Shown here piece by piece: positions 1 through 7,945 of a stretch of 10,344 bases of DNA. Position numbers and translations under genes: made by a program. The notes under the pieces were generated by a model. That model did not search any database. It was not told where the DNA came from and saw nothing but the letters and a program-made list of their open reading frames with translations. The number at the start of each line of letters is the position of its first letter. Positions within the stretch are counted from its first letter, which is position 1. This DNA comes from Pseudomonadota bacterium (GTDB lineage Bacteria > Pseudomonadota > Gammaproteobacteria > Burkholderiales > Rhodocyclaceae), in the NCBI GenBank assembly GCA_030917225.1, contig JAUPVD010000391.1:1-10344 (forward strand), in the 5' to 3' direction.

Positions 1-168
1 CTCTAGGCTCCAGGCCTCGGAGCGGCTGTACTGGAAGTAGATGTCGGCGTAGTCGACGCCATGCTTGAGGATGGTGCCGAAGACATCCGACAGATCGCGC
101 GTGCCGAGCGAAAAAGGTGTCAGCAGGGTCTGTTCGGCGCGGGCGAGAAGATTGTCAGCAAGGCTCAT
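1..168 (-). CDS. tldD: TldD, N-terminal fragment (metalloprotease subunit), cut by window edge
   Basis: Only the first 56 codons lie in the window, beginning ATG at 168 (protein start MSLADNLLARAEQ) and running off the left edge. The stretch around residues 36-56, containing HGVDYADIYFQ, then W and L-E, matches the N-terminal TldD signature (E. coli has a comparable segment with YGDLYFQ and W-V-L-E). From family knowledge, TldD pairs with TldE/PmbA to form a cytoplasmic zinc metalloprotease that degrades unfolded peptides and matures some modified peptides; the HExxxH zinc site lies further in and is not visible here. The start is 10 nt beyond the stop of the upstream hydrolase gene, and I see no Shine-Dalgarno sequence in that gap, so translation is probably coupled to the upstream gene. 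The partner tldE is not in this window. Confidence 0.88.
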   Translation of the reverse strand, partial: MSLADNLLARAEQTLLTPFSLGTRDLSDVFGTILKHGVDYADIYFQYSRSEAWSLE

Positions 169-178
169 GGGTTTGGTT

Positions 179-1033
179 TCACATTACTCGGTGTTTGAGC
201 GCCGGCAGGCTGGCGCGGGTTTCGGCGATGAAGGCATGGTCAAGGTCGCCGATGACGACGCCCGGCCCCTTCAGCTTGCGGTCAAGAATGTTTCCCCAGG
301 GGTCGATCAGCATGCTGTTGCCGTGCGTCTCGCGCCCGTTCTCGTGCCGGCCACCCTGGCCGACAGCGAGCACGTAGCACTGGTTTTCGATGGCACGGGC
401 ACGCAGCAGGATTTCCCAGTGGGCACGACCGGTGGTTTCAGTAAAAGCCGCCGGGATGACCAGCAGATCGATCGCCTCTTCTGCGCCCAGCGCGCGATAC
501 AGTTCGGGGAAACGTAGGTCGTAGCAGATTGAAAGGCCGATACGACCGAAGGGCGTATCAAAAGCAGCAGGTATCTTCCCGGCCTCTATGGTGGCGCTCT
601 CGTTATAGCACTCGCTTCCTTTCTGGAAGCCGAACAGGTGAATCTTGTCGTAACGGCTTACCCTGTCGCCGTCGGGGCCATAGACCACGCTCGAATTCAA
701 TACCTTGGCCGGGTCTTTCGCCATCAACGGAATCGAACCGCCGATCAGCCAGATGTCGTGACGCGCTGCCGTTTCCGCCAGCCAGGCCTGGATCGGTCCA
801 TCGCCATCGGCTTCACGCACCAGAACCTTGTCGCCGTCGTTCATGCCCATGATCGGAAAATACTCGGGCAATGCCACCAACTGGGCACCTTGTGCCACGG
901 CATCGGCCACCAGCCGGCCGGCAACCGCCAGATTGTCATCGACCCGCGGCCCGGAAATCATCTGGGCAGCAGCGACCCGAACATTTCGTTTGGCAGCCTG
1001 CTCTTTTTGCTGAGCCACGTTATTCCCCACCAC
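179..1033 (-). CDS. Carbon-nitrogen hydrolase of the Nit1/YbeM (deaminated glutathione amidase-like) type
   Basis: The product is a 284-residue nitrilase-superfamily amidase. The Glu-Lys-Cys catalytic triad is visible: E57 in LVALPEYF, K130 in RYDKIHLFGF and C170 in LSICYDLRFPELYRALG (numbered from the GTG at 1033). The CYDLRFPELYR-type nucleophile context is that of the Nit1/Nit2/YbeM branch, whose characterised members hydrolyse deaminated glutathione or omega-amidase substrates. I infer a cytoplasmic metabolite-repair role; exact substrate unproven. The frame is open further upstream inside yhdP, but the extra residues are arginine-rich out-of-frame translation and not part of the enzyme. 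Three in-frame GTG codons are candidates for the start, at 1033, 1030 and 1018. I chose 1033 because AGGAG lies 9 nt before it, giving a 14-nt overlap with yhdP; a start at 1018 (279 aa, one base after the yhdP stop) is almost as likely. It is the middle gene of the yhdP-hydrolase-tldD operon. Confidence 0.93.
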   Translation of the reverse strand: MVGNNVAQQKEQAAKRNVRVAAAQMISGPRVDDNLAVAGRLVADAVAQGAQLVALPEYFPIMGMNDGDKVLVREADGDGPIQAWLAETAARHDIWLIGGSIPLMAKDPAKVLNSSVVYGPDGDRVSRYDKIHLFGFQKGSECYNESATIEAGKIPAAFDTPFGRIGLSICYDLRFPELYRALGAEEAIDLLVIPAAFTETTGRAHWEILLRARAIENQCYVLAVGQGGRHENGRETHGNSMLIDPWGNILDRKLKGPGVVIGDLDHAFIAETRASLPALKHRVM

Positions 1034-1046
1034 CTGTCCTGTCTCC
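1020..1046 (-). promoter_or_regulatory. Overlapping stop/start with ribosome-binding site inside the yhdP 3' end
   Basis: Reading on the minus strand, an AGGAG lies 9 nt before a GTG at 1033. It is followed immediately by a second GTG at 1030 and a third at 1018, all in the hydrolase frame; the yhdP TAA stop occupies 1022-1020. Both genes therefore share this stretch, and the hydrolase is expected to be translationally coupled to yhdP. A GGTG preceding the third GTG offers an alternative weaker site. Confidence 0.55.
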
Positions 1047-4000
1047 TGGATTTCCCGATTTTGGATCCGGCCTGGCATCCAGTCGCTGCACCGAGAGTTT
1101 GTCCACCTTCGGATCGTCCCATTTGCCGGTAATGCCGTAATCGAACGAAAAAATCTGGTTGAGCGGATTCTGCAACACCTTGTGCGCCAACAAGGCCGCA
1201 GCACCGGCGATCGGGTTGATCAGCGCCACGCCGAGGGCGGCGGTTCCGCCCAGCTCAGGTTGAATATTGACCACCAGTTTTTGCGTTTCGTTCTGCAGAT
1301 CGACATCGCCGCGCATCAGCACACGCGCCGACGGGCCATCGATCTGCAAGCGATCGGTATGCATCACGCCGGCCTTCACCTCCATCTTTCCGGCAATCGA
1401 ATCGAAGGCGAAGCCTTCGGAAAAGACATCCTGAAAGTCGAGGGTAATGCGCCGTGGCAGGCCCTGCAGGCTGATCAGGCCGAGCAGTTTTCCGGCCGCG
1501 CCAGGGTCCATCTTGGCGAATTGTCCGTTGGCAGCCTCCACGCGCATGGTGCCGGTCAGCGATGGATAATCGATATGGATCGGTGCTCCCGCCCAGTACA
1601 ACTGCCCGGAAAGCGTTGCCGTGCCGCGCTTGACGGTTCCGGGATAACCCAGACGATCGAGCAGGGCGCCAACGTTTTCACTGCCCAGCTTGAAGCTGAG
1701 ATCAAAACGCTGGGGAGACTGCATCTTCCACGTGCCAGAGCCATCGAGACGGCCATCCGGGTTGCTGATGGACAGTTTCTCGACCTGCCAGTTCGAGCCA
1801 GCGTTGTGCGCCTGTATTTCCAGCCGGCCCAGCTTCTGATCGGCGATGGCGAAGCTCTCGGCCACGATATCAAGCGCTGGCAAGTCATCGGAGGACGAGG
1901 CACTGCTGGCTGAAGGCGCCCCTTGCTGCGCCACGCGTCCGACGGTGAAGTTCTTCAGCCGGGCACGCAGGGCGCCACGCCCGAAGGGATCGTATTGCAC
2001 ATCGCCACTGGCGTCGCGCGAGGAGAGCGCCACTTGCCAGCTCCCCCCAGCCATACGCGCACGCGCATCGACATCATGAAACTGACGCCCGAAAACACTC
2101 AGCTTGGGCGTCTTCAACACCACCTGGTCGGGCATCAAGGCTTGTGCACCGGGGCTGTCGGCAGCATTGCCCTGATCCGGGGCAAGTGCGCCACGCCAGA
2201 AGTCGATATCCACCTCGGGCACGGTCACCGAGACGGCCATGCCCTTTTCCGGCAAGGCCAGCGGCACACCGATGACCAGCGCGCCACGCTCCGGCACCAG
2301 CTTTCCGTCTGCATTACGTCGACGCAGCAACTGGGCCGCCGCAACCTTGCCCAGGCTCACCTGGATACGGTCCCGACTGTCTCCCTTGCGCCCCCCGTTC
2401 ACCGCCACGCTCCCCTTCTCGAAACGCACCGGCAGCGTATCGGTCGCGGTCTTGTTGAACGGCGGAGGCAGGCTTGAGGAGATTCCGGCCAGTGTCGAAT
2501 CAACGATGACCTCTGCCGAACTTTTCTTCACCTTGACTTCGGCCCGCCAGTTGGCAGTGCCCGCGAGATGGTCGAGCAGGGGAATCTGGTAGTGCTTTCG
2601 CGCCTGCAGCACCGACAGGGAGCCGGTCGCCAGCACATCGACACGCCCCGCCCGCGTATCGGCACGCACCTTGACCGGGCCACCGAGGAACTGGGCGCTG
2701 ATATCCCGAACGACGATACCGTCACCGGAGAACTGCAACAGTCCATTGACCGAAGTCATCGGCGGCAGCGCCGGATCGACCGTCACCTGATTGTCGACAA
2801 AACGGTAGTCGCCCTGCACAACGGTATCGTCGGTTTTGGCCAGAGGTATCTTCAGCAACAGGTCCAGCTTGCCGTTGCCAACCGCCCGCATGTCGGAGGT
2901 CGCGTGTTCCAGCACCTCGCTCACCGGGCTGGTATCGATGAAGCGGAAGAACTCGGCGGTCGGCCCCTCCGCTTTTCCGCGTACGGTCAACAACGGATTG
3001 TCGGCGTCGAAATCGTCGATCTCGGCAACCGTTGTGCCGATACGGGCGCCGAGCAAGGTAGCGCGCTCGGCATCGACACGCATGCCGGCACCGGCAAAGC
3101 GCAGCGTTCCTTCAATATGCTCGATGATCGGCCAACCGGGCGCGTAGTCGATCGAAACATCGTGCGCCTTGGCCGTTACCAGGAAGGTACCGGAGCCATC
3201 GAGGAAAGGGAAACGCGCCAGATCGCCCTTCAGCGTCAGCTTTGCCTCGCTGGCGTTGCCGACAGTGATGCCACGCCGCAGCCATTTGCGTGTGTCCTCG
3301 CCGACCGAGTGCGGCATGTAGCGCCAGACGACATCTCCGCGCGCGCGCGTCAAGGCTGCCGTCAGGTCGATGTTCCCCGGCCCGTCTCCAGTCAGGCGGT
3401 AGTGCCCCTGCGCGGAACCCGCCGCGTCGTGGCCGGCAAACTCGATCTTGTCGAGATCGACATCGATCTTGGCGCCGTCGATCTTCCAGCGCGCACTGGC
3501 TGATAGCGTATCGAAGGACAACCTGGGTTCCGGGAAAACTGTCGGCAGGTCCACGCCGGAGCGCTCGGAGCGCAGCGTTACCTTGCCGCCCTTCTCGCTG
3601 GCATCGACGCTGCCGGAAATACCAAAGAAGCCGGGGAAATAGCCTTGGGCACGCAAGCCAAGGTCGGAGAAGCGTGCGCGCAGCGCATAGGACTTCAGGC
3701 TATCGGCATCGCCCGAAAACGATACGCGGAGATCGGCGATCTCGCCGCTCGGCGCATAGTCGTCGAACAGCTTGCGCGTCTTCGCGTCGAGCGGAAGATA
3801 GGCCGAAAGCTTGTTCAGCCGCTGCAGGTTCATGCGGCTGGTGGTACCGCTGCCCTGAACGGACCGACCATCGCCCGAAGCCTGCCAATCGAAACTGAAG
3901 TCTGTCGGTGGCACTTTGGTACCGTCCTCCAGCCCCAAACTCAGCTTGCTCCCGAATGCGGCAAAACCGTCCCGACGCAAGCTCCCGCCGAGCCGGCCGT

Positions 4001-4970
4001 GAAGATTATCCAACTGCAGTTCTGGCAGATTTCTGGAAATCCTGAGGCGCACATCATCAAGCGCCAGATCCGTGGTCAGGTCGAGCAGCCGGCCTTCCTC
4101 GATCGACACCCAGGCGCGCATCGCCCCCTTGCCCTTCGACAGAGCGACAGGGTAATCCACCCAGCTGCGCCAGCCGGCAAGATCAACATAGTCCAGTTCG
4201 GAAAAGAGCTTTCCTTTCCACTCATCCAGCCTGGCCAGGTCTTCGCCAGTGAGATCGCCACGAATGTCGATGCGGGCGGCCAATGCGGGCGGTGGCAACG
4301 CGGTCAGGCCAAAGCGATGGTGCCGGCCATCGTTGTCCAGCGCAAGACTGAGATCCTCCAGAATCAGCGGCGGCGCCCCGCGCTGCTCATCCTCCCAGAC
4401 CAGGGTGGCACCGTTGATGCGAATGCGCTTCTGGGCCAACACCCAGTCGGCGACATCGAGGTCACTTTCAGCCTCATTGACCGGAATGCCGGCAATCTGC
4501 AAGCCGCCTTGCGCATCGCGGCGGATATGCAGCACCGGCTCGTCAATCGCCAGCAGGGAGAGGCGAAGCTGGCGCCGCGCCAGGGAAGACCAGTTGAGCA
4601 CCGCTTCGATGCGAGAAAAGGCCAGCGCCGGACGACCGGCAGCATCGTCCACAGTCACCCCCGTCAGGGTCAGATCCGGTTGCAGTCCGTCCCAGCCCGC
4701 GCTGATGCTGCTGATCCGTACCGGCAGGCCGAGCGCCTGGCTGGCTGCCTGCTCGATGTCGCCACGGTAGCTTTCGATATTCGGCAGCACCGAATAACGC
4801 AGCGTCAGCACCAGTCCGGCAAAGGCGAAATAGGCCAGCAACAGCCCCCAGCCAAGCAGCCGCCAGAGACGGCGCGCGACTGGATGAACAAAAGCAGGCA
4901 GCAGCCCATGCAGGCGGTGATACAGCGCAGGACGAAGCTCGCGCAACTCGGCGCGGGAAATCTCGTTCAT
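1020..4970 (-). CDS. yhdP: YhdP-family AsmA-like phospholipid transport protein
   Basis: This 1316-residue protein is close in size to E. coli YhdP (about 1266 aa). A single hydrophobic helix at about residues 39-57 anchors it in the inner membrane, following a basic, histidine-containing cytoplasmic N terminus. After it comes a family-typical start (SYRGDIEQAASQALGLPV, then W-D-G-L-P-L) and a very long beta-rich body expected to cross the periplasm. The C-terminal region, about residues 1155-1295, carries the AsmA_2-type block with LPRRITLDFQDVF, GFAFDSIAGKMEV, QIDGPSARVLMRGDVDL and ITGKWDDPKV. From established work on the family, YhdP acts with TamB and YdbH as a bridge-like carrier moving phospholipids to the outer membrane. 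The gene is first in the operon and divergent from glnE. The ATG at 4970 has only a weak ribosome-binding site; an ATG 11 nt upstream is out of frame and stops after four codons. The last codons (G-G-G-E) double as translation-initiation sequence for the next gene. Confidence 0.93.
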   Translation of the reverse strand: MNEISRAELRELRPALYHRLHGLLPAFVHPVARRLWRLLGWGLLLAYFAFAGLVLTLRYSVLPNIESYRGDIEQAASQALGLPVRISSISAGWDGLQPDLTLTGVTVDDAAGRPALAFSRIEAVLNWSSLARRQLRLSLLAIDEPVLHIRRDAQGGLQIAGIPVNEAESDLDVADWVLAQKRIRINGATLVWEDEQRGAPPLILEDLSLALDNDGRHHRFGLTALPPPALAARIDIRGDLTGEDLARLDEWKGKLFSELDYVDLAGWRSWVDYPVALSKGKGAMRAWVSIEEGRLLDLTTDLALDDVRLRISRNLPELQLDNLHGRLGGSLRRDGFAAFGSKLSLGLEDGTKVPPTDFSFDWQASGDGRSVQGSGTTSRMNLQRLNKLSAYLPLDAKTRKLFDDYAPSGEIADLRVSFSGDADSLKSYALRARFSDLGLRAQGYFPGFFGISGSVDASEKGGKVTLRSERSGVDLPTVFPEPRLSFDTLSASARWKIDGAKIDVDLDKIEFAGHDAAGSAQGHYRLTGDGPGNIDLTAALTRARGDVVWRYMPHSVGEDTRKWLRRGITVGNASEAKLTLKGDLARFPFLDGSGTFLVTAKAHDVSIDYAPGWPIIEHIEGTLRFAGAGMRVDAERATLLGARIGTTVAEIDDFDADNPLLTVRGKAEGPTAEFFRFIDTSPVSEVLEHATSDMRAVGNGKLDLLLKIPLAKTDDTVVQGDYRFVDNQVTVDPALPPMTSVNGLLQFSGDGIVVRDISAQFLGGPVKVRADTRAGRVDVLATGSLSVLQARKHYQIPLLDHLAGTANWRAEVKVKKSSAEVIVDSTLAGISSSLPPPFNKTATDTLPVRFEKGSVAVNGGRKGDSRDRIQVSLGKVAAAQLLRRRNADGKLVPERGALVIGVPLALPEKGMAVSVTVPEVDIDFWRGALAPDQGNAADSPGAQALMPDQVVLKTPKLSVFGRQFHDVDARARMAGGSWQVALSSRDASGDVQYDPFGRGALRARLKNFTVGRVAQQGAPSASSASSSDDLPALDIVAESFAIADQKLGRLEIQAHNAGSNWQVEKLSISNPDGRLDGSGTWKMQSPQRFDLSFKLGSENVGALLDRLGYPGTVKRGTATLSGQLYWAGAPIHIDYPSLTGTMRVEAANGQFAKMDPGAAGKLLGLISLQGLPRRITLDFQDVFSEGFAFDSIAGKMEVKAGVMHTDRLQIDGPSARVLMRGDVDLQNETQKLVVNIQPELGGTAALGVALINPIAGAAALLAHKVLQNPLNQIFSFDYGITGKWDDPKVDKLSVQRLDARPDPKSGNPGDRTGGGE

Positions 4971-5139
4971 CGCCGATTCATCGTCCGCGAGCGTTTTGCC
5001 AAATGGCGAATAGGGTCACTAGAATGTAGGGGTATTGGTCCAACCCCAATTGTACCGGCTTTGAGCCCCCCCTCTGCGCCCGCAAAGATAAGGTTTCGTC
5101 GGTTCGGCGGGGCAGCCTGCAACCTTCCACGAGAAAAAC
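4971..5139. promoter_or_regulatory. Divergent yhdP/glnE intergenic region with candidate promoters
   Basis: This 169-bp gap must hold the starts of both transcripts. Toward glnE (plus) I see TTGAGC at 5061-5066, a 17-nt spacer, and AAAGAT at 5084-5089; the spacer includes a run of seven C (5066-5072, overlapping the last base of the -35). Toward yhdP (minus) there is a good -10-like TACAAT at 5054-5049, without a clear -35, and a second candidate TACATT nearer the gene. An imperfect dyad, GGGGTATTGG-T-CCAACCCC, lies at 5029-5047, between the minus-strand candidates, and could be an operator. The ribosome-binding site before glnE is weak (GAG, 6 nt from ATG). No NtrC-type or sigma-54 (GG-N10-GC) element was recognised with confidence. 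Confidence 0.35.
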
Positions 5140-7866
5140 ATGAGCGCCGACACCCCCGCCTCCACACTGCCTGCACGATGGGCCGCAGCCACCTGCCATA
5201 GCCGCTACCTGCGCCAGCTGCTCGACAGCCGGCCAGCCGTTGCCGACTGGCTGGTGCGGCATGCCGACCAGCCCGTTCCGGCGACGCTGATGCAGGCGTT
5301 TCTGGCGGAGGCGAAGTCATCCGATGACGCCGAGCTGAAAACCACGCTGCGCAAGCTCCGGCAACGGGTCATGGCGGCCCTGATCGTGCGCGACCTGGCC
5401 GGAGACGCACCGCTGGCCGAAGTGGTCGAAACGATGACCGCGCTGGCCGATGTCACCACCAACTTCGCGCTCGACTTCATCCATCGCCAGCTTGCTGCCC
5501 AGTATGGGGAACCGCTTGATGCTGCGGGCCAGCCGCAGCGCCTGATGATCGTCGGCATGGGCAAGCTGGGCGGACGCGAGCTGAACGTATCCTCCGATGT
5601 CGACTACATCTTCATCTACCCGGAAGAAGGCGAAACGGCGGGCGAGCAGGCTGGCAAGGCGCGCATCGACAACTACGATTTCTTTACCCGCCTCGGCAAG
5701 CGGCTGATCAATGCACTCGGCGAAGCAACGGCCGACGGACAGGTCTTCCGCGTCGACATGCGCCTGCGGCCCAACGGCGACTCCGGCCCGCTGGTCTGTT
5801 CGCTCGACTCGCTGGAGAACTATTTCATCACCCAGGGGCGGGAGTGGGAACGCTACGCCTGGATCAAGGCGCGGGTGATGAATGAGGGCGACAACCTGCA
5901 ACCAGCCTGGAAAACGGCGCTGGAAAAGGTTGCGCGCCCGTTCATCTTCCGCAAGTACTTCGATTTCGGCGCCATCAACGCCATGCGCGACCTGCACGCG
6001 CAGATTCGCCGCGAGGTGGCCAGGAAGGACATGGCCGACCACATCAAGCTCGGCCCCGGCGGCATCCGCGAGATCGAGTTCATCGCCCAGGTCTTCCAGC
6101 TGATCCGCGGTGGCCGCGATTCTGCGCTGCAACTGCGACCGACGCTGAAGGTGCTCGAACTGCTGGCAGCAAGGCAACTGCTGCCGGAAGAGGCGCGCAG
6201 CGAGCTGGCGGCAGCCTATGAGTTCCTGCGCCGGCTGGAACACCGCCTGCAGTATGTGGACGATGCCCAGACGCACATGCTGCCAGACACTGACGAGGCA
6301 CGCACCAGCATCGCAGCGAGCATGGGTTTTGCTGACTGGCCGGCCTTGATGGCAGCGCTCAATGCGCACCGGGAGCAGGTCGCCCGTCATTTCGAACAGG
6401 TGTTCTCCGACCCCGAAGCGGGCACTCACCCGCTCGCCGGTCTCTGGCTCGGCCAGTGCGGCAGCGAGGACTGCAGCGATCGCCTGGGCGAACTGGGTTT
6501 CTCCCGGCCACAGGAAATTGTCGAGCAACTCGACCGTTTCCGCAGCTCATCGCGCTATGTGCAGTTGCCGGCCGCCAACCGCGAACGCCTCGATGCCGTT
6601 GGCCCACGCCTGATCCAGGCTGCGGCGGCCACCCCCAATCCGGACATCACCTTTTCGCGCGCCCTCGGTTTTCTCGAAACGATCAGCCGCCGCGGCGCCT
6701 ACCTCGCCCTTCTGCAGCAATACCCGCAGGCACTCGCCAAAGTCGCCGAACTGGTCGGCGCAGCCACCTGGGCCGCCGAGTATCTGAACAAGCATCCGAT
6801 CCTGCTCGATGAAATACTGGACCCGCGCCTCTACGACATCGCCACCGATTGGGCTGGCTTCCGCGAAACGCTGGCCCTGCAGCTCGCCGAACACGACGGG
6901 GATGCCGAGCGAGAGATGGACATCCTGCGTGAAGCTCACCACGCGCAGGTTTTCCGGGTGCTGGCCCAGGATCTCGCCGGCCTGCAGACGCTGGAACACA
7001 TTTCCGACCACCTCACCGAACTCGCCGACATCATCGTGCAGACCACCTTGCGGCTGGTCTGGCCGAAGATTCGCCAGCGTCACTGTGAAACGCCGAAGTT
7101 TGCCGTCATCGGCTACGGCAAGCTGGGTGGCAAGGAACTCGGCTACGCCTCCGACCTCGACATCATCTTCCTCTACGAGGATGAGGACCAGAGCGCGCAG
7201 GAAAACTACACCCGGCTCGCCCAGCGCATCAACACCTGGCTTTCCAGCCAGACTTCGGCCGGCACGCTGTTCGAGACCGACCTGCGCCTGCGCCCGAATG
7301 GCGACGCCGGGCTGCTGGCCTGCACCGTCGACGCCTTCCGCGACTATGAACTGAACCATGCCTGGATCTGGGAACACCAGGCGCTGACCCGCGCCCGCTT
7401 CATCGCCGGAGATCCGGCTGTCGGCGCACGTTTCGATGCGATTCGCCAGGAAATCCTGACGCAAAAGCGGGATCCGGCAAAGCTGAAGGAGGAGGTTCTG
7501 GCCATGCGCCAGCGCATGCTCGACGCCCACGCCTCGAACAGCGAAACCGAGTTCGAACTGAAACAGGACCCCGGCGGCATCATCGACGTCGAATTCATCG
7601 TCCAGTACCTGATCCTGGCCCATGCGCACGCGCATCCCCAACTGACGCAGAACCTCGGCAATATCGCCCTGCTCGGCATCGCCGCCGACATCGGCCTGAT
7701 CCCGCCGGAACAGGCCGAGCCGGTGCGCAACACCTATCGCGAATACCGCCGCATGCAGCATGCGGCACGCCTCAACGGCAGCGAGAACTCGCGCGTCGAG
7801 CGTGCCGCAGTCTTGCGTCGCATCGAATCCGTACGTCATTTGTGGCAAACTGTTTTCGGATCATGA
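5140..7866 (+). CDS. glnE: Bifunctional glutamine synthetase adenylyltransferase / adenylyl-removing enzyme
   Basis: This 908-residue protein (E. coli GlnE is 946) controls nitrogen assimilation. It attaches AMP to a tyrosine of each glutamine synthetase subunit when nitrogen is plentiful and removes it by phosphorolysis when nitrogen is scarce, under PII control. The two nucleotidyltransferase heads are plain to see. The N-terminal adenylyl-removing head has GMGKLGGRELNVSSDVD at residues 139-155, with metal-binding D153 and D155, and a downstream DMRLRPNGDSG. The C-terminal adenylyltransferase head has GYGKLGGKELGYASDLD at 658-674, with D672 and D674, then DLRLRPNGDAG. Each head is followed by a conserved GGI-x-(E/D)-(I/V)-EFI helix segment (around residues 307-316 and 809-818). 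All key residues are present, so both activities should be intact. The ATG at 5140 gives a normal-length N terminus. It stands alone, transcribed away from yhdP. Confidence 0.97.
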   Translation: MSADTPASTLPARWAAATCHSRYLRQLLDSRPAVADWLVRHADQPVPATLMQAFLAEAKSSDDAELKTTLRKLRQRVMAALIVRDLAGDAPLAEVVETMTALADVTTNFALDFIHRQLAAQYGEPLDAAGQPQRLMIVGMGKLGGRELNVSSDVDYIFIYPEEGETAGEQAGKARIDNYDFFTRLGKRLINALGEATADGQVFRVDMRLRPNGDSGPLVCSLDSLENYFITQGREWERYAWIKARVMNEGDNLQPAWKTALEKVARPFIFRKYFDFGAINAMRDLHAQIRREVARKDMADHIKLGPGGIREIEFIAQVFQLIRGGRDSALQLRPTLKVLELLAARQLLPEEARSELAAAYEFLRRLEHRLQYVDDAQTHMLPDTDEARTSIAASMGFADWPALMAALNAHREQVARHFEQVFSDPEAGTHPLAGLWLGQCGSEDCSDRLGELGFSRPQEIVEQLDRFRSSSRYVQLPAANRERLDAVGPRLIQAAAATPNPDITFSRALGFLETISRRGAYLALLQQYPQALAKVAELVGAATWAAEYLNKHPILLDEILDPRLYDIATDWAGFRETLALQLAEHDGDAEREMDILREAHHAQVFRVLAQDLAGLQTLEHISDHLTELADIIVQTTLRLVWPKIRQRHCETPKFAVIGYGKLGGKELGYASDLDIIFLYEDEDQSAQENYTRLAQRINTWLSSQTSAGTLFETDLRLRPNGDAGLLACTVDAFRDYELNHAWIWEHQALTRARFIAGDPAVGARFDAIRQEILTQKRDPAKLKEEVLAMRQRMLDAHASNSETEFELKQDPGGIIDVEFIVQYLILAHAHAHPQLTQNLGNIALLGIAADIGLIPPEQAEPVRNTYREYRRMQHAARLNGSENSRVERAAVLRRIESVRHLWQTVFGS

Positions 7867-7874
7867 TGACGTCA
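7867..7874. other. Perfect 8-bp palindrome directly after glnE stop
   Basis: TGACGTCA is a perfect palindrome starting at the base after the glnE stop codon, followed by a T-rich tract at 7878-7884. It may be a regulator half-site pair for the downstream gene, but an 8-bp palindrome can occur by chance. Confidence 0.2.
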
Positions 7875-7885
7875 CAATTTTTTTA

Positions 7886-7915
7886 CAGTATTGGTGCCGC
7901 AACTGCGCCATACTG
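7886..7915 (+). promoter_or_regulatory. 30-nt imperfect inverted repeat (hairpin or operator) between glnE and the PKD-protein gene
   Basis: CAGTAT at 7886-7891 pairs with ATACTG at 7910-7915. Inside it, GG pairs with CC, a T-G wobble follows, and GC pairs with GC around a 7-nt loop (CGCAACT); one T is bulged. The T-run lies before rather than after the dyad, and only four T follow a few bases downstream (AACTTTTAG). It is therefore a poor intrinsic terminator for glnE. It could be an operator or 5'-leader hairpin for the gene at 7946, whose start is 30 nt further on. I could not find a convincing -35/-10 pair in this 79-bp gap. Confidence 0.4.
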
Positions 7916-7945
7916 AACTTTTAGCCACCACGAAGGAGAATCGCC

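Noticed and set aside
1034-1204. N-terminal extension of the hydrolase to an ATG at 1204
   Set aside because: The extra 57 residues are arginine/cysteine-rich translation of the alternative frame of yhdP and unlike any nitrilase N terminus.
2568-3503. 311-codon plus-strand open frame within yhdP (also 1182-1913 and 1923-2477)
   Set aside because: These are antisense to the AsmA-like body of YhdP, with low-complexity H/Q/R-rich products and no start signals.
5029-5047. Dyad in the yhdP/glnE gap as an NtrC-binding site
   Set aside because: It does not match the NtrC consensus well and no sigma-54 -24/-12 pair was seen; it was kept only as a possible unnamed operator.
3645-5201. 518-codon plus-strand open frame opposite yhdP
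   Set aside because: It lies almost wholly antisense to a clear yhdP reading frame and overlaps the start of glnE. It has no recognisable domain and a composition (many Q, R, P, A) typical of antisense translation in GC-rich DNA.
6547-7848. 433-codon minus-strand open frame opposite glnE (with another at 5317-6528)
   Set aside because: Both are mirror frames of the conserved GlnE coding sequence and have no ribosome-binding site or domain; long antisense frames are expected at this GC content.
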